The notes under the pieces are model-generated. The model was not told where the DNA came from. It saw only the letters and a program-made list of their open reading frames with translations, and searched no databases. Positions 16,311 to 27,403 of a stretch of DNA of 43,516 bases are shown here, one piece after another. Source of the stretch: Desulfobacteraceae bacterium. GTDB lineage: Bacteria > Desulfobacterota > Desulfobacteria > Desulfobacterales > SKZT01. The position numbers and the translations under genes are program-made. The DNA lies in assembly GCA_007127235.1 (NCBI GenBank), contig SKZT01000112.1, positions 1 through 43,516 of the forward strand, given 5' to 3'. The first letter of the stretch is position 1. Each line of letters begins with the position of its first letter.

Positions 16311-18394
16311 TCAATACCTCGTTTATCTGAAACATCCCCCTTTTCTTCCTTTTCCCCCTTTCCCGAAAGCGTTTGCCTGCTTCTGGGCCTTGTGTCGGTT
16401 GTCAGGGATTTGGCCTTCTGCAACCGGTGGCTTGATGGTCTAACCGTATCTTTCTCATATTTTTTATAGGCCTCTATCCTGCCTTTGCTCTTGATAAAAA
16501 GGTTTATTTTTTTAAGAATATTAACAAAATCCCCGCGGTCATGTTCCCGACCTTGCTGGTTCCCGGAATCCTTGCGGCCATTTGGAATTGGTTGAGGGAT
16601 ATTATTGGTAAGGCTCTGTTTTTCTTTCTTCTGGTAATCATTACCCGATGCCCTGTTTTCAAAACCACCGATAACTTTCGGCTCCCAGGGAGCATAATTT
16701 AAGTCCCTGAAAAGATTTCCTATTTTCATCATGATACTTCTACCTTCCTCTTTTTCCCTGAAATTGAAGTCAAGATCAATTACCTCGAGGATCTTTTCAA
16801 AAACGAATTGTTGTCTTTCCCGGGAAGTAGCGCCGTCAACTCCGTCAAAGGCGTTTTGCTGTAAATAGGATGAATCAACGAACTCACTTTTGAGCATGAT
16901 GGTAAAATCTTCGATCGTGGTCCCTTCTTCTCCGACAACCGTCATCATTTGTCTAACCTGGTCACCCCGTTGAAGAAGGGATTTGATCCGGTGAACTTTT
17001 TCCGGTTCAATAATGCTGCTATATTTACTCCAGCTTTCCAGAGGATCAATGGCCGGATAACGTCGTGCATCACTTCGCTCACGGCTGAGAGCATGAAATG
17101 TACCCACAACTTTCAGCGTCGCCTGAGTAACAGGTTCATCAAAGTTTCCTCCTGCCGGACTGACAGTGCCTCCGATGGTTACAGATGCATGTTGTTTGTC
17201 TCTGAGCTGTATAAGGCCGGCTCGCTCGTAAAACCCGGCAATCCGACTTTCCAGATAGGAGGGGAAAGCCTCCTCTCCCGGAATTTCCTCAAGCCGTCCG
17301 GATATTTCTCTCATGGCCTGTGCCCATCGACTGGTGGAATCAGCCAAAAAAAGAACGTGCAAGTCGGCTTGACGGTAGTATTCTGCCAGTGTGATGCCGG
17401 TATATACCGAAGCCTCCCTAGCTGCCACAGGCATTGCTGAGGTGTTGCAAACAATGATGGTTCTTTCCATCAGGCTTCTGCCAGTACGTGGGTCGTCCAA
17501 CTTCGGAAAATCGCGGATAGTATCCACGATTTCACCGGCACGTTCCCCACAGGCTGTAAAAACAACAATATCTATTTCTGCATGTCTGGAGGTAATCTGC
17601 TGAAGTACAGTTTTGCCAGCACCAAAGGGACCGGGAATACAATAAGTCCCTCCCAGTGAAACGGGGAAAAGGGAATCTATGATTCGTATTCGGGTAACCA
17701 GAGGCTCCGAAGGTATCAGCCGTTTTTTTGCAATGCACAAAGGCCTTTTAACCGGCCACTCCTGGTGCATTTTTACATCTCGCCGCCGCCCTTCGGAATC
17801 GCTCAGTTTGGCAATATTTTCCTTAATGTTGTACTCTCCGGCCTCTGCAATCCATTCTGTCTTTAACTCTCCCGACCACCTGAAGGGTACCATAATAGGA
17901 TGCCTGAAAATGCTTTCCGGGACAATTCCCAATGTATCCCCGGCAAAAACCGTATCTCCGGCTTTAACCGCAGGTTTCCATTCCCATTTACGCTCAATAT
18001 CCAAAGGATATAGAGATGTACCCGGTTCAAGAAAGTACCCGGCTTGTTTCGCAAACTGCGTCAGAGGATTTTGAAGCCCGTCATAGATTTGTCCGTGAAG
18101 ACCTGGTCCCAAAACTGCGGAAACCATCTTTTCCTCAAAATCTACCATATCCCCGACTCTTAATCCTCTGGTTTCTTCGAAAACCTGAAGATCGGCCATG
18201 TTGCCCCGTACCCGGATAACCTCACCTAAGAGCCTGGCCCCATCAGAGCGATTACAGTATCCGGTGGCGTTTTTGACAACCCGTCCGGAAGTCTCTGCGA
18301 TAATCATATTCCCGAATACAGAAACAATTTGTCCTTTCACCCCGTCTGTTTCCTCGCAATTGATTTCATTTACTGCCGATCTCCTTATGTTCAC
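16307..18394 (-). CDS. V-type ATP synthase subunit A (catalytic) with a long C-terminal extension
   Basis: [15 protein letters not shown] Walker [35 protein letters not shown]. 695 aa; polar extension after [14 protein letters not shown]. Confidence 0.95.
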   Translation of the reverse strand: MNIRRSAVNEINCEETDGVKGQIVSVFGNMIIAETSGRVVKNATGYCNRSDGARLLGEVIRVRGNMADLQVFEETRGLRVGDMVDFEEKMVSAVLGPGLHGQIYDGLQNPLTQFAKQAGYFLEPGTSLYPLDIERKWEWKPAVKAGDTVFAGDTLGIVPESIFRHPIMVPFRWSGELKTEWIAEAGEYNIKENIAKLSDSEGRRRDVKMHQEWPVKRPLCIAKKRLIPSEPLVTRIRIIDSLFPVSLGGTYCIPGPFGAGKTVLQQITSRHAEIDIVVFTACGERAGEIVDTIRDFPKLDDPRTGRSLMERTIIVCNTSAMPVAAREASVYTGITLAEYYRQADLHVLFLADSTSRWAQAMREISGRLEEIPGEEAFPSYLESRIAGFYERAGLIQLRDKQHASVTIGGTVSPAGGNFDEPVTQATLKVVGTFHALSRERSDARRYPAIDPLESWSKYSSIIEPEKVHRIKSLLQRGDQVRQMMTVVGEEGTTIEDFTIMLKSEFVDSSYLQQNAFDGVDGATSRERQQFVFEKILEVIDLDFNFREKEEGRSIMMKIGNLFRDLNYAPWEPKVIGGFENRASGNDYQKKEKQSLTNNIPQPIPNGRKDSGNQQGREHDRGDFVNILKKINLFIKSKGRIEAYKKYEKDTVRPSSHRLQKAKSLTTDTRPRSRQTLSGKGEKEEKGDVSDKRGIE

Positions 18395-19082
18395 TTCCTC
18401 TAATGCTTCGCCATCTATGAAGAATCATCAGTTTGGCCGTATATGAAGCTATTTCGTCACCGCCAAAACTATACCATTGTTCGTGTTCCGTCAGCCAGTT
18501 CCATCGAGCCCTGTCCAAAACCTTAACCCCTTCGAGAGGACTCGATGTTTCACTCCACTCTGCCACTATGTTTTCAAATGTACTATCCGGATCTTCCAAC
18601 TCAGGAGCCACCAAATACAACAGGGGATCAAGTTTCAGCCTACTGGCCCTGACCCTGGCCAGAGCATTGCGAAGCCCAACCTCGAATTGAACCCAGGCCT
18701 TCAGAAAATGCGAGTTTTTATTTTTAGCGATTTTTAAAACATGATAAAAATAATTTCGCCAAACCGGGTCACCTGCAATCAGTTTATCCGTGGATGCATC
18801 GTCATTTTCCTGCTCGGAAGCCAGGTAGTCAGGCAGGGGTTCCTCTAATTTTGCCTGTCTGGTGGAAAGAACGGTCAGATTCGTTTGATCCGACCTGATT
18901 TCACCGGAGATAACAGCCTCTCGCTGCAGCAGGTCATCACTTAATAGAAGCGCCCCAACCATGTCCGTCGGTCCAAGGGATTCTTCCACAAGTGATAAAA
19001 ACGCTTGCTTGCTAACAGGTGGCGAATCATCAAATGCTTTTAATTGGCGAAGAACACATAAAAGATAAAAATACCGCTTCAT
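18366..19082 (-). CDS. DUF2764-type V-ATPase-associated protein
   Basis: Position between E and A as in Chlamydia/Bacteroidetes V-ATPase operons; YFYLLCVLRQLKAFDD..., FLKAWVQFEVGLRNALARVRASRL. Confidence 0.75.
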   Translation of the reverse strand: MKRYFYLLCVLRQLKAFDDSPPVSKQAFLSLVEESLGPTDMVGALLLSDDLLQREAVISGEIRSDQTNLTVLSTRQAKLEEPLPDYLASEQENDDASTDKLIAGDPVWRNYFYHVLKIAKNKNSHFLKAWVQFEVGLRNALARVRASRLKLDPLLYLVAPELEDPDSTFENIVAEWSETSSPLEGVKVLDRARWNWLTEHEQWYSFGGDEIASYTAKLMILHRWRSIRGSEHKEIGSK

Positions 19083-19100
19083 CTCTCCCTTTTTAATAAT

Positions 19101-19775
19101 TTAATCGACAACTCTGTCAATAATTTCCTGAAGAGCGGGGCGAACCATTTCCAAGACCACTTCAGAAACAGAATCAGGGCTCACATCGACAGTGGCACCA
19201 TCTATTGTATATTCGAATCCCGCCTTGGAAAGGGTGGCTTGTAGCGCTATCTTTTCCTGTTCTTCATTTAAATGTGCAAACAGGTCATTGAGGATGTCAT
19301 CTCCGAGCTTATCGCCCATTTTGCCGGAAATATCAACTTTCATAAAGGGCTGTTGAGCCGCATCCGCCTTGGCATACACCATGATAACCTCTTTTATGAT
19401 CTTGCCGAGAAAATCTGGGTTGGAGAGATGTTTTTCAATTTTTCGGGTAAGCATCGCAGAGAGTATTTGTCCAATGGTCTCGCGAAGTTTCAGGATCGCA
19501 TCTCGAACAGCAAGATCTAATTCGGTTTGCATGCGGGAAAAATATTTGTCCGCTTCATTTTTGGCCTTGGCAACAATTCGTTCTGCTTCGGCTTCTGCCT
19601 GGGCGATTATTTTTTCCGCCTCCTGCTTTGCATCGCCTTTAATTTTTTCAGCGGCTTTCCTACCTGCATCTACGCCTTCGGACTGCAATTTTTTCACAAA
19701 AGATTCTATGCTTCCCGGCGCTTCATCTTTTTGCCAGGGCTTGGAGATGTAAGTCCGGCCTGACCTTTTGCTCAT
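19101..19775 (-). CDS. V-type ATP synthase subunit E
   Basis: Long Ala/Glu/Lys coiled coil (AEKIKGDAKQEAEKIIAQAEAEAERIVAKAKNEADKYF); first gene of the operon. Confidence 0.85.
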   Translation of the reverse strand: MSKRSGRTYISKPWQKDEAPGSIESFVKKLQSEGVDAGRKAAEKIKGDAKQEAEKIIAQAEAEAERIVAKAKNEADKYFSRMQTELDLAVRDAILKLRETIGQILSAMLTRKIEKHLSNPDFLGKIIKEVIMVYAKADAAQQPFMKVDISGKMGDKLGDDILNDLFAHLNEEQEKIALQATLSKAGFEYTIDGATVDVSPDSVSEVVLEMVRPALQEIIDRVVD

Positions 19776-19825
19776 TTTGTGTAACCCTTTTAAATTTTTA
19801 TACTTGAAGCAAACATAAAGAATAT

Positions 19826-22237
19826 TTACATATTTGTTCTAAAAAAATCATCGTAACCTACCACTGTATCCTTTTCAGCAGTGTATTGGGTAGGAACTGT
19901 CCCTTGTTTGAAACATTCAAAGAATGTTTTTTGACTTTCCGGACGGGGCAATAAACCGGTTTCGGCATCTATTCTGGCAAAAACAACATCATCGGGCACC
20001 TGAAAGATTTTGACGGGTTTACCATCAAGAATCCGGCGCATAAATCCCAGCCAGATCGGGGCAGCTGCTCTTGCCCCGGTTTCTCCTCTACCCAGGGAAG
20101 TACCATCATCAAAACCAACCCATGCGCCTGTAATGTACTCAGAGGTATAACCCACAAACCAGGCATCCTTTAAATCATTGGTCGTTCCTGTTTTCCCTGC
20201 AACCGGACGGTTCAATCCTCTGACACTTTTTCCGGTTCCTTCTTGCACGACACTTTCAAGAAGGCTTGTTATCAGATAGGCTGTGCTTTTTTCAATAACC
20301 TCTTCCTTTTGAACTTCGGCCTCTTCCAGAATATTTCCATTTCTGTCGACTATTTTAGTGACAAATACAGGGGGTATGTAAGAACCCATATTCGTAAAAA
20401 TTGAAAATGCATTGACCATCTCCAGAAGAGATACGCCGGAAGATCCCAGGGCAAGGGATAAATCTCTGCTTAGGGGAGATTCGATTTTCAATTTTTTTGC
20501 ATAATTAATGGCATAATCAACACCAATATCTCTGAGTATTTTTATGGTGACAAGGTTTCTTGACTGGGCGAGCGCTTCCCGAAAGAAGGTAGGACCATAA
20601 AACCTTCTGCTGTAATTTTTCGGTTTCCAGATATAGTCTTGTTCTTTATCCTCATAAACAACGGCGGTATCTAAAATGACCGATGCAGTTGTATAGCCTT
20701 TATCAAGGGCTGCAGCATATACGAAGGGCTTAAAGGCGCTTCCGGGCTGCCGCCTCGATTGAACGGCCCTGTTAAATTGACTTTGCCTAAAATCTCTTCC
20801 GCCCTCCATGGCCTTGACAAGGCCAGTGCCAGCCTCGACACACAGTAAAGCCCCCTGGACCTCCGGTTGCTGTTCCAGCGCCAATTGCCAGACAGTGTTT
20901 TGCGTATCTTTTTCGAGGATTTTGACATCTATGACATCCCCAACGTTGAATACCTGCCCAGGTCTATCTAAAGGGGTTTTTAAACGGGTCATATTGGGAT
21001 TTGATCTTATGGCCCATTTCATGTTTTGAAAGGTGACGACCCCTTTGTGCTCACCCATTTTCACGATAGTTTCCTTTTTAGAGTCATCGATACGGACAAC
21101 AATCCCCTCAACAATTTTGTTTTTTTCTAACGGGTCATTTTTAAATCTTTTTTCAAGTTGTCGGCTAAACGTTTCAATTTCCGCCGCTAAGAGTTGTTTT
21201 TTTGGACCTCTGTACCCCTGTCGCTTATCCAGCTCCCTTAACCCCCTTTCCATTTCTTCTCTTGCACTGTTTTGAATCTTTAAATCAACGGCCGTATAAA
21301 CCTTCAGGCCCCCATTATATAAAAGATCCCGGCCGTATTTTTTTTCGACGTACTGCCGAACATATTCAGTGTAGTAAGGGGCTACTTCCATGAATAAATT
21401 TCTTCGGGACTGTATTTCCCACGGCTGGTTTAATGCTTCCGTTGCTTCCACGTTGGTAATATATCCTTCGGCAACCATCCGGTTTAACACGTATATTTGC
21501 CGGTTTCGGGCTCTTTCCGGATGTCTGGCTGGAGAATATCTGCTGGGGGCCGGGGGAAGACCTGCTAAAATGGCACACTCTGCCAAAGTCAGTTCCTGCA
21601 CATCTTTACCAAAATAACTTTGTGAAGCGGCTTGCACCCCATACACACCATTTCCAAGATAAATTTGATTCAAATAAAGAAAAAGTATCTCATCTTTGCT
21701 AAAAGTTTTGTCGATCCTATATGCCAGAATCGCCTCTTTTATCTTTCTTTCAAAACTTTTTTCAGGAGACAGAAAAAAAGACTTGGTCACCTGCTGCGTA
21801 ATGGTACTTCCCCCCTGTACAATTGAGCCTGCTTCCAGATTTTTTAAAAAAGCCCTAAAAATACCCAATAGATCAACTCCTTTATGCTGATAGAACCGAT
21901 CATCTTCTGCCGCAACAAAAGCATTTTTTAACCTGGCAGGCATCTGAGAAAGAGAAACCACCACCCTTCGCTCATTGAAAAACTCTCCAATTTTTTGATT
22001 GTCACTGGAATAAAAGGTGGTGACAACAGGCGGGTTATAATCTTTTAAGGAAGTTATTTTAGGAAGATCCTGGCTGAAATACATGTAACCCCCGACCAAA
22101 AACAGAAGTGATCCCACCAAAAAGAGTACTCCTCCTAAAATACAAATGCGTAACATCAGTGAAAAAAAGTTTCCGGTTTTTCTTTTTGACCTTTTTTTAA
22201 TTATGGCATTTTTGGTTTTTTTCTTGTTTGACATCAA
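19826..22237 (-). CDS. Penicillin-binding protein 1A (transglycosylase/transpeptidase)
   Basis: FVAAEDDRFYQHKGVD, GGSTITQQVTKSFFLSPEKSFERKIKEAILAYRID, QPGSAFKPFVYAAALD, GKTGTTNDLKDAWFVGYT. Confidence 0.96.
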   Translation of the reverse strand: MMSNKKKTKNAIIKKRSKRKTGNFFSLMLRICILGGVLFLVGSLLFLVGGYMYFSQDLPKITSLKDYNPPVVTTFYSSDNQKIGEFFNERRVVVSLSQMPARLKNAFVAAEDDRFYQHKGVDLLGIFRAFLKNLEAGSIVQGGSTITQQVTKSFFLSPEKSFERKIKEAILAYRIDKTFSKDEILFLYLNQIYLGNGVYGVQAASQSYFGKDVQELTLAECAILAGLPPAPSRYSPARHPERARNRQIYVLNRMVAEGYITNVEATEALNQPWEIQSRRNLFMEVAPYYTEYVRQYVEKKYGRDLLYNGGLKVYTAVDLKIQNSAREEMERGLRELDKRQGYRGPKKQLLAAEIETFSRQLEKRFKNDPLEKNKIVEGIVVRIDDSKKETIVKMGEHKGVVTFQNMKWAIRSNPNMTRLKTPLDRPGQVFNVGDVIDVKILEKDTQNTVWQLALEQQPEVQGALLCVEAGTGLVKAMEGGRDFRQSQFNRAVQSRRQPGSAFKPFVYAAALDKGYTTASVILDTAVVYEDKEQDYIWKPKNYSRRFYGPTFFREALAQSRNLVTIKILRDIGVDYAINYAKKLKIESPLSRDLSLALGSSGVSLLEMVNAFSIFTNMGSYIPPVFVTKIVDRNGNILEEAEVQKEEVIEKSTAYLITSLLESVVQEGTGKSVRGLNRPVAGKTGTTNDLKDAWFVGYTSEYITGAWVGFDDGTSLGRGETGARAAAPIWLGFMRRILDGKPVKIFQVPDDVVFARIDAETGLLPRPESQKTFFECFKQGTVPTQYTAEKDTVVGYDDFFRTNM

Positions 22238-22529
22238 TGAACATCCTTGGTTTTAAATATTCTTTATTTTTTTCGAGGTTTTGGCAAAATAAACAAATAT
22301 TTTGTTTCTGCCAATTCCTATTAATGCACTAAGCAATATTTTATTTTATATCATTAGCAAAATTGACAACGTTGAGCAAGATTTGCCAATATATTAAGGT
22401 TGACTGGAAAAAATAATAATTGTACTCGATGTTTTAGTTTTTGCCTTGTCCCTTACCCGAACTTTTTGAGAAGCTACTAATATTGCCAGATACCTAAACC
22501 GCGACATATGCGAAATGGAGCAATAAAAA

Positions 22530-22904
22530 ATGGTGGATCTAAATTTTGATAAAATGGATGGCCTTATTCCTGCCATCGTCCAGGACCACAAATCCGGCGA
22601 TGTCTTGATGCTGGCGTTTATGACCAAAGAGGCTTTTCTTCATACGCTATCCACTAAAAAAGCGACTTTTTACAGCCGTTCCCGCAAAGGGTTATGGATT
22701 AAAGGAGAAACCTCAGGTCATTTTCAAATAGTCAAGGAAATATTTACCGATTGTGACAACGATACAGTTTTGCTGAAAGTTGAACAAATCGGCGGCGCTG
22801 CCTGCCATACGGGATATGCCGGTTGTTTTTTCAAAAAAATTGAGGATAACGAAATCAGCATTGTGGGTGAGCCTGTATTTGATCCGAAAAAAGTTTACAA
22901 ATAA
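22530..22904 (+). CDS. hisI: Phosphoribosyl-AMP cyclohydrolase
   Basis: [57 protein letters not shown]. Confidence 0.96.
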   Translation: MVDLNFDKMDGLIPAIVQDHKSGDVLMLAFMTKEAFLHTLSTKKATFYSRSRKGLWIKGETSGHFQIVKEIFTDCDNDTVLLKVEQIGGAACHTGYAGCFFKKIEDNEISIVGEPVFDPKKVYK

Positions 22905-22917
22905 TAAGGGTAGCACA

Positions 22918-24060
22918 ATGACTGTAAGCAGATTAAAAGATTTTTCCTCATTTATTGTCATGGATGTCCTGGAAAAAGCTCATGAACTTGAGAAGATGGG
23001 CATGGACATAATACATCTGGAGGTGGGAGAACCCGATTTTGATACGCCGCCTTGTATCAAAAGGGCCATTTGGGAAGCTATGGAGGAAGGCCATACTCAC
23101 TATACCCACAGTTTGGGTATCCTTGAACTCAGAGAAGCTATATGCGAACACTACGCTCAAAAATATTGCGTAAATATTTCCCCGGATCAGATCATTGTCT
23201 GTTCGGGCACTTCGCCGGCAATTTTTATCATGTTTTCGGCATTACTTGAAAAAGGCGACCAGGTCATCATTTCAGATCCTTATTACGCGTGTTATCCCAA
23301 TTTTATCAAATTTCTGGATGCACATCCTGTAACAGTTAACGTGTTTGAAAAAAATGGTTTTCAGTTTGACCCGGATGCTATCAAAGAAAAAATCAATCAA
23401 AAGACCAAAGCCATTTTCATCAACTCTCCATCCAATCCCACAGGCAATCTTTTATCCGCAGAGCGGATGGCTCAGATAGCCGAATTTTCCCCTTATATTC
23501 TTTCCGATGAAATTTATCACGGTTTGGTTTACGAAGGAAAAGAGCATTCCATTTTGGAATTTACCGATCATGCTTTTGTTTTAAACGGTTTTTCAAAATT
23601 ATACGCAATGACCGGTCTTCGCCTCGGATACGTTATTGCACCGAAAACATTTATCAGGCCCATGCAGAAAATCCAGCAAAATTTTTTCATTTCCGCTAAT
23701 TCTGTGGTTCAAAAAGCAGGCATTGCCGCCCTGAAAGAAGCTCACCGAGATATTCAAAACATGAAAGATACCTACAACCAAAGGCGCCGATTTATGATCG
23801 ACCGGCTTAAAAACATGGGATTTGGAATCACCGTTGAACCTACCGGAGCGTTTTATGTTTTTGCCAATGCCAAACACATATCCGGCAACTCCTACCAACT
23901 GGCCTTTGATATTTTACAAAAAGCCCACGTTGGAGTGTCCCCTGGAATAGATTTCGGAAAAAACGGGGAGGGTTATCTTCGATTTTCCTATGCCAATTCT
24001 ATGGAAAATATTGCAGAAGGTCTCCATAGAATTGAAAAGTATTTAAACGAACTTACATGA
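22918..24060 (+). CDS. Class I/II pyridoxal-phosphate aminotransferase
   Basis: HLEVGEPDFDTPP, SPSNPTGNLL, SDEIYHGLVYEG, NGFSKLYAMTGLRLGY. The ORF track extends upstream to 22780; the ATG at 22918 follows the hisI stop. Confidence 0.92.
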   Translation: MTVSRLKDFSSFIVMDVLEKAHELEKMGMDIIHLEVGEPDFDTPPCIKRAIWEAMEEGHTHYTHSLGILELREAICEHYAQKYCVNISPDQIIVCSGTSPAIFIMFSALLEKGDQVIISDPYYACYPNFIKFLDAHPVTVNVFEKNGFQFDPDAIKEKINQKTKAIFINSPSNPTGNLLSAERMAQIAEFSPYILSDEIYHGLVYEGKEHSILEFTDHAFVLNGFSKLYAMTGLRLGYVIAPKTFIRPMQKIQQNFFISANSVVQKAGIAALKEAHRDIQNMKDTYNQRRRFMIDRLKNMGFGITVEPTGAFYVFANAKHISGNSYQLAFDILQKAHVGVSPGIDFGKNGEGYLRFSYANSMENIAEGLHRIEKYLNELT

Positions 24061-24079
24061 CGGGTAAAAAAACACCTCT

Positions 24080-24685
24080 ATGATTATAAAATCTGCAATA
24101 TTTGTCAAAAGCGCAGTCAAACCTGATCAATATCCTGAACCTATTTTTCCGGAAATTGCCTTTGCCGGTCGCTCTAATGTTGGAAAATCTTCTTTGATCA
24201 ATTCATTGCTCAACCGGAAACAATTGGTAAAAACCAGTCGTACTCCCGGACGAACCCAGTTGATTAATTTTTTCATCATTAATGAATCCTTTTATTTTGT
24301 GGATCTACCTGGTTACGGATACGCCAGGGTACCCGTTAAAATAAAAAAACAATGGGGCCCCATGGTGGAAAGTTATCTTTTTAATCGTAAAAATTTAAGG
24401 GCCGTGGTACTTTTGATGGATATTCGAAGGACACCCAAAGAAGAGGAAAAAAAATTATTATATTTGTTCCATCAACTCAATCTTCAAACCATCCTGGTGT
24501 TAACCAAAGCCGATAAGCTATCAAGAAACAAACAAATCGCACAGCTATCCTTGTATTCAAAATCACTTTTTATCAACAAGGAGAATCTGTTTTTGTTTTC
24601 CGCCAAAAACCTACAAGGAAAAGAACGTATCTTGAAAACAATGGAAAAGATTCTTTTCCTTGCAATCCCGAAGGATGTGACGTGA
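24080..24685 (+). CDS. engB: Ribosome biogenesis GTP-binding protein YihA/YsxC/EngB
   Basis: EIAFAGRSNVGKSSLINSLLNRK, TSRTPGRTQLINFF, FVDLPGYGYARV. Confidence 0.96.
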   Translation: MIIKSAIFVKSAVKPDQYPEPIFPEIAFAGRSNVGKSSLINSLLNRKQLVKTSRTPGRTQLINFFIINESFYFVDLPGYGYARVPVKIKKQWGPMVESYLFNRKNLRAVVLLMDIRRTPKEEEKKLLYLFHQLNLQTILVLTKADKLSRNKQIAQLSLYSKSLFINKENLFLFSAKNLQGKERILKTMEKILFLAIPKDVT

Positions 24686-25575
24686 CAAATTCATTGGATA
24701 ATTTCAAATCCGGCTTTGCCGCAATCCTTGGTGCCCCTAATGTCGGAAAGTCAACTTTGCTCAATCGTCTGCTGGGGGAAAAAATTTCCATTACCTCACG
24801 AAAACCCCAAACCACGCGAAACAAAATTCTTGGTGTTTTTCACATGCCCGATGCACAGATCGTTTTCTTAGATACGCCGGGCGTACATGCAGCAAAAGAT
24901 CTCTTTAATAAGAAAATGGTCGAGGCCGCTGTGTCATCCATTGCCGATGCCGACCTGATTCTTTTTGTTGCCGACATCAGCAAGCCTGATACGGTTTCTG
25001 AAAAAATTTTAATGGAAAAATTATCCTCAATAAAAAAGCCCATAATCGCTGCCCTTAATAAAATCGACAAATCCAAAGCTGGGCATATTGAAACCGAATT
25101 GAATCGGTGGAAAAAAATGGGCGTTTTCCAGGACATCATCCCTATATCTGCAAAACAGGGTTTAGGTATCGACAAGCTTGTCCGTGCCTTTTTTAAAGTA
25201 CTTCCTTCGGGTCCTCCTTTTTTTTCTGAAGACACGCTCACCGATATGCCCATGCGGTTTATTGTCGCAGAGATCATCAGGGAAAAAGTATTTCGGCTTA
25301 CCGGTGAAGAAATTCCTTATGCCATTGCAGTGACCATTGAAAAATTTGAAGAAAAGGATAATTTATCCATTATTCACGCCAAAATTCACGTTGAAAAAGA
25401 TTCGCAGAAAGGGATAATCATCGGCAAAAAAGGTCAGATGTTAAAAACTATTGGTCAGGATTCCAGAAAAGACATTGAAAAATTTCTCGGACACCCGGTT
25501 TTTCTTCATTTATTTGTGCGGGTACAAAAAAATTGGAGCAAAGATACCAGGGCTCTCAGAAAGCTTGGATACTGA
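24682..25575 (+). CDS. era: GTPase Era
   Basis: GFAAILGAPNVGKSTLLNRLLGEKISITSRKPQTTRN, FLDTPGVH, ALNKIDKS, KH domain GIIIGKKGQMLKTIGQDSRKDIEKFLG. Confidence 0.97.
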   Translation: MTNSLDNFKSGFAAILGAPNVGKSTLLNRLLGEKISITSRKPQTTRNKILGVFHMPDAQIVFLDTPGVHAAKDLFNKKMVEAAVSSIADADLILFVADISKPDTVSEKILMEKLSSIKKPIIAALNKIDKSKAGHIETELNRWKKMGVFQDIIPISAKQGLGIDKLVRAFFKVLPSGPPFFSEDTLTDMPMRFIVAEIIREKVFRLTGEEIPYAIAVTIEKFEEKDNLSIIHAKIHVEKDSQKGIIIGKKGQMLKTIGQDSRKDIEKFLGHPVFLHLFVRVQKNWSKDTRALRKLGY

Positions 25576-26432
25576 TGATCTTATCTTTTCATCCGCTTAT
25601 CCCGGCAGATAAAAATATTTTGTGTGCGGGAAGAAACCCTGACAAGAGCGATTTGGAGGCCATTAAATGTGCCCATGTGGTCATTTTGCCTCAGGGATGC
25701 TCAAAAAAACTCTATGAAATGGCACGATACAGCTGTCGCCATGTATTTCCCAACTTTGATATGCGGTTTTGTTTTCCCGGTAAACTGGCACAGATTGAAC
25801 TGTTTCAAATCATGGGAATCAGCCACCCAAAAACCGTTTGTTTTGACAACCTGAAGGCTTTTTTTTCACGTTATAAAATTTCCGAAAAAGACTTACCCTT
25901 GGCATTTCCATTTGTTTTCAAATTCGACTGGGGAGGTGAGGGAGATATGGTTTTTTTGATCCGTTCGCTTTCCGATCTTTCATTTGTAATCACAAAGGCA
26001 CGACGTTATGAAATTTCCGGTCAAAAAGGGTTTTTAATTCAGGAATATATCCCCTCAGACGCAAAATCCATGCGTACTGTGGTAGTCGGCAACAACCTGT
26101 ATTCGTACTGGCGCACCCAAAAGGATCCAAACAAATTCAAAACCGGATTGGCTTCCGGCTCCAGCATCGATTATCTATCGGATCCTCAACTCAGGCAAAC
26201 AGCAGAACGATTCGTTAAACCCTTTTTACAAAAAACAAAAATCAATCTTGCCGGAATTGATATTATTTTTTCATCCCTTTCTAAAAAGCCATACATCCTT
26301 GAAATCAATTATTTTTTCGGCCGAAGAGGTTTAGGGGGGTCTGAAGCTTTTTATAAAATTCTTATCCGAGCGATTAATCAATGGCTTGCGTCATTAGGTT
26401 ACCGTCGTTGTCTTGAAATCGACACCCTTTAA
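25575..26432 (+). CDS. ATP-grasp (RimK/carboxylate-amine ligase-like) protein
   Basis: FPFVFKFDWGGEGDMVF, GFLIQEYIPSDAKSMRTVVVG, AGIDIIF...YILEINYFFGRRGLGG. ATG at 25575 overlaps the era stop. Confidence 0.75.
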   Translation: MILSFHPLIPADKNILCAGRNPDKSDLEAIKCAHVVILPQGCSKKLYEMARYSCRHVFPNFDMRFCFPGKLAQIELFQIMGISHPKTVCFDNLKAFFSRYKISEKDLPLAFPFVFKFDWGGEGDMVFLIRSLSDLSFVITKARRYEISGQKGFLIQEYIPSDAKSMRTVVVGNNLYSYWRTQKDPNKFKTGLASGSSIDYLSDPQLRQTAERFVKPFLQKTKINLAGIDIIFSSLSKKPYILEINYFFGRRGLGGSEAFYKILIRAINQWLASLGYRRCLEIDTL

Positions 26433-26497
26433 GGAGTCCGGGACGTGGCAATAAAATCATATCCATATCCTAAAGAAAATGTTAGAGGCTAACTTTT

Positions 26498-26785
26498 ATG
26501 GATCCGTCGGACTTTTATATCGACAGCGAACACATAAAGCGGGAAAAAAATAAGGCTCGCCTTCTGAGAGCAACCCAGTGGTGGAAACGAAAAATCGACA
26601 AGGGCTTGTGCTACTACTGTAAAAAATCCCTCGCCCCCAAAAAACTGACAATGGATCATATCGTACCAATTTCGAGGGGAGGAATGAGTACAAAGGGAAA
26701 CGTGGTGCCATGCTGCAAAACATGCAATACCCGAAAAAAACAACTTCTTCCCATGGAATGGGAAGAATACTTAAAGACCATGTAA
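26498..26785 (+). CDS. HNH endonuclease
   Basis: CYYCKK...LTMDHIVPISRGGMSTKGNVVPCCKTCNTRK. Confidence 0.92.
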   Translation: MDPSDFYIDSEHIKREKNKARLLRATQWWKRKIDKGLCYYCKKSLAPKKLTMDHIVPISRGGMSTKGNVVPCCKTCNTRKKQLLPMEWEEYLKTM

Positions 26786-26933
26786 GGGCATCACTTTAGC
26801 CTCACTATATCTTATTTTCTATTGACAAGATATAAAAGGTTAAAGAAAATGGACCCTGTTATTTTTTAACCGGCATCAAGTGGATTCAAAACCTGAAAAT
26901 GCGGCCCTTTAAATGGAAAAGAAAGGACTATTG

Positions 26934-27350
26934 ATGGCATCAAGCCTTGAGCTTCTCGAATCTATCGGAATTTTTTCGACTATGGCCAAAGATGAACTGA
27001 AAAAAATTTCAGATATGGTTCATCCAATAAAAGTTAAGGAGGGGGAAACCCTGACCCAAAAAGGAAAAACTGCCACCACTTTTTTTATCATCATCAGGGG
27101 AAATTTCATGATTTCTTTTGAAAAAGGAAAGGCGATAACGCTTCATAACAAAGGAGATATTATGGGGTGGTCCGCACTTATTCCTCCTTTTGTATACAAA
27201 GGAACCATAGTGGCACTTACCGATTCAGAGGTCTTGACAATCCCCGGTAAAGACTTTTACCAGCTGCTTCAAAGCGATTCGGCTTTAAGCGATAAAATTA
27301 TGAAAGAAATCAACTCCATTGCAACCGCAAGGACACCTTTAACCCAGTGA
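26934..27350 (+). CDS. Cyclic nucleotide-binding domain (Crp-like) protein without an obvious HTH
   Basis: VKEGETLTQKGKTATTFFIIIRGNFMISFEKGKAITLHNKGDIMGWSAL; 138 aa from ATG 26934, with an upstream AAAGGA RBS. Confidence 0.85.
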   Translation: MASSLELLESIGIFSTMAKDELKKISDMVHPIKVKEGETLTQKGKTATTFFIIIRGNFMISFEKGKAITLHNKGDIMGWSALIPPFVYKGTIVALTDSEVLTIPGKDFYQLLQSDSALSDKIMKEINSIATARTPLTQ

Positions 27351-27403
27351 CAAATTCAATATGAGGCGCAAGCTATAAATTTGACATATGAAGGAGGGTA
27401 AAT

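Noticed and set aside
26498-26785. Small HNH endonuclease as a possible defence or homing system
   Set aside because: Stand-alone HNH protein in a housekeeping context with no partner genes or intron/intein boundaries; reported only as a feature.
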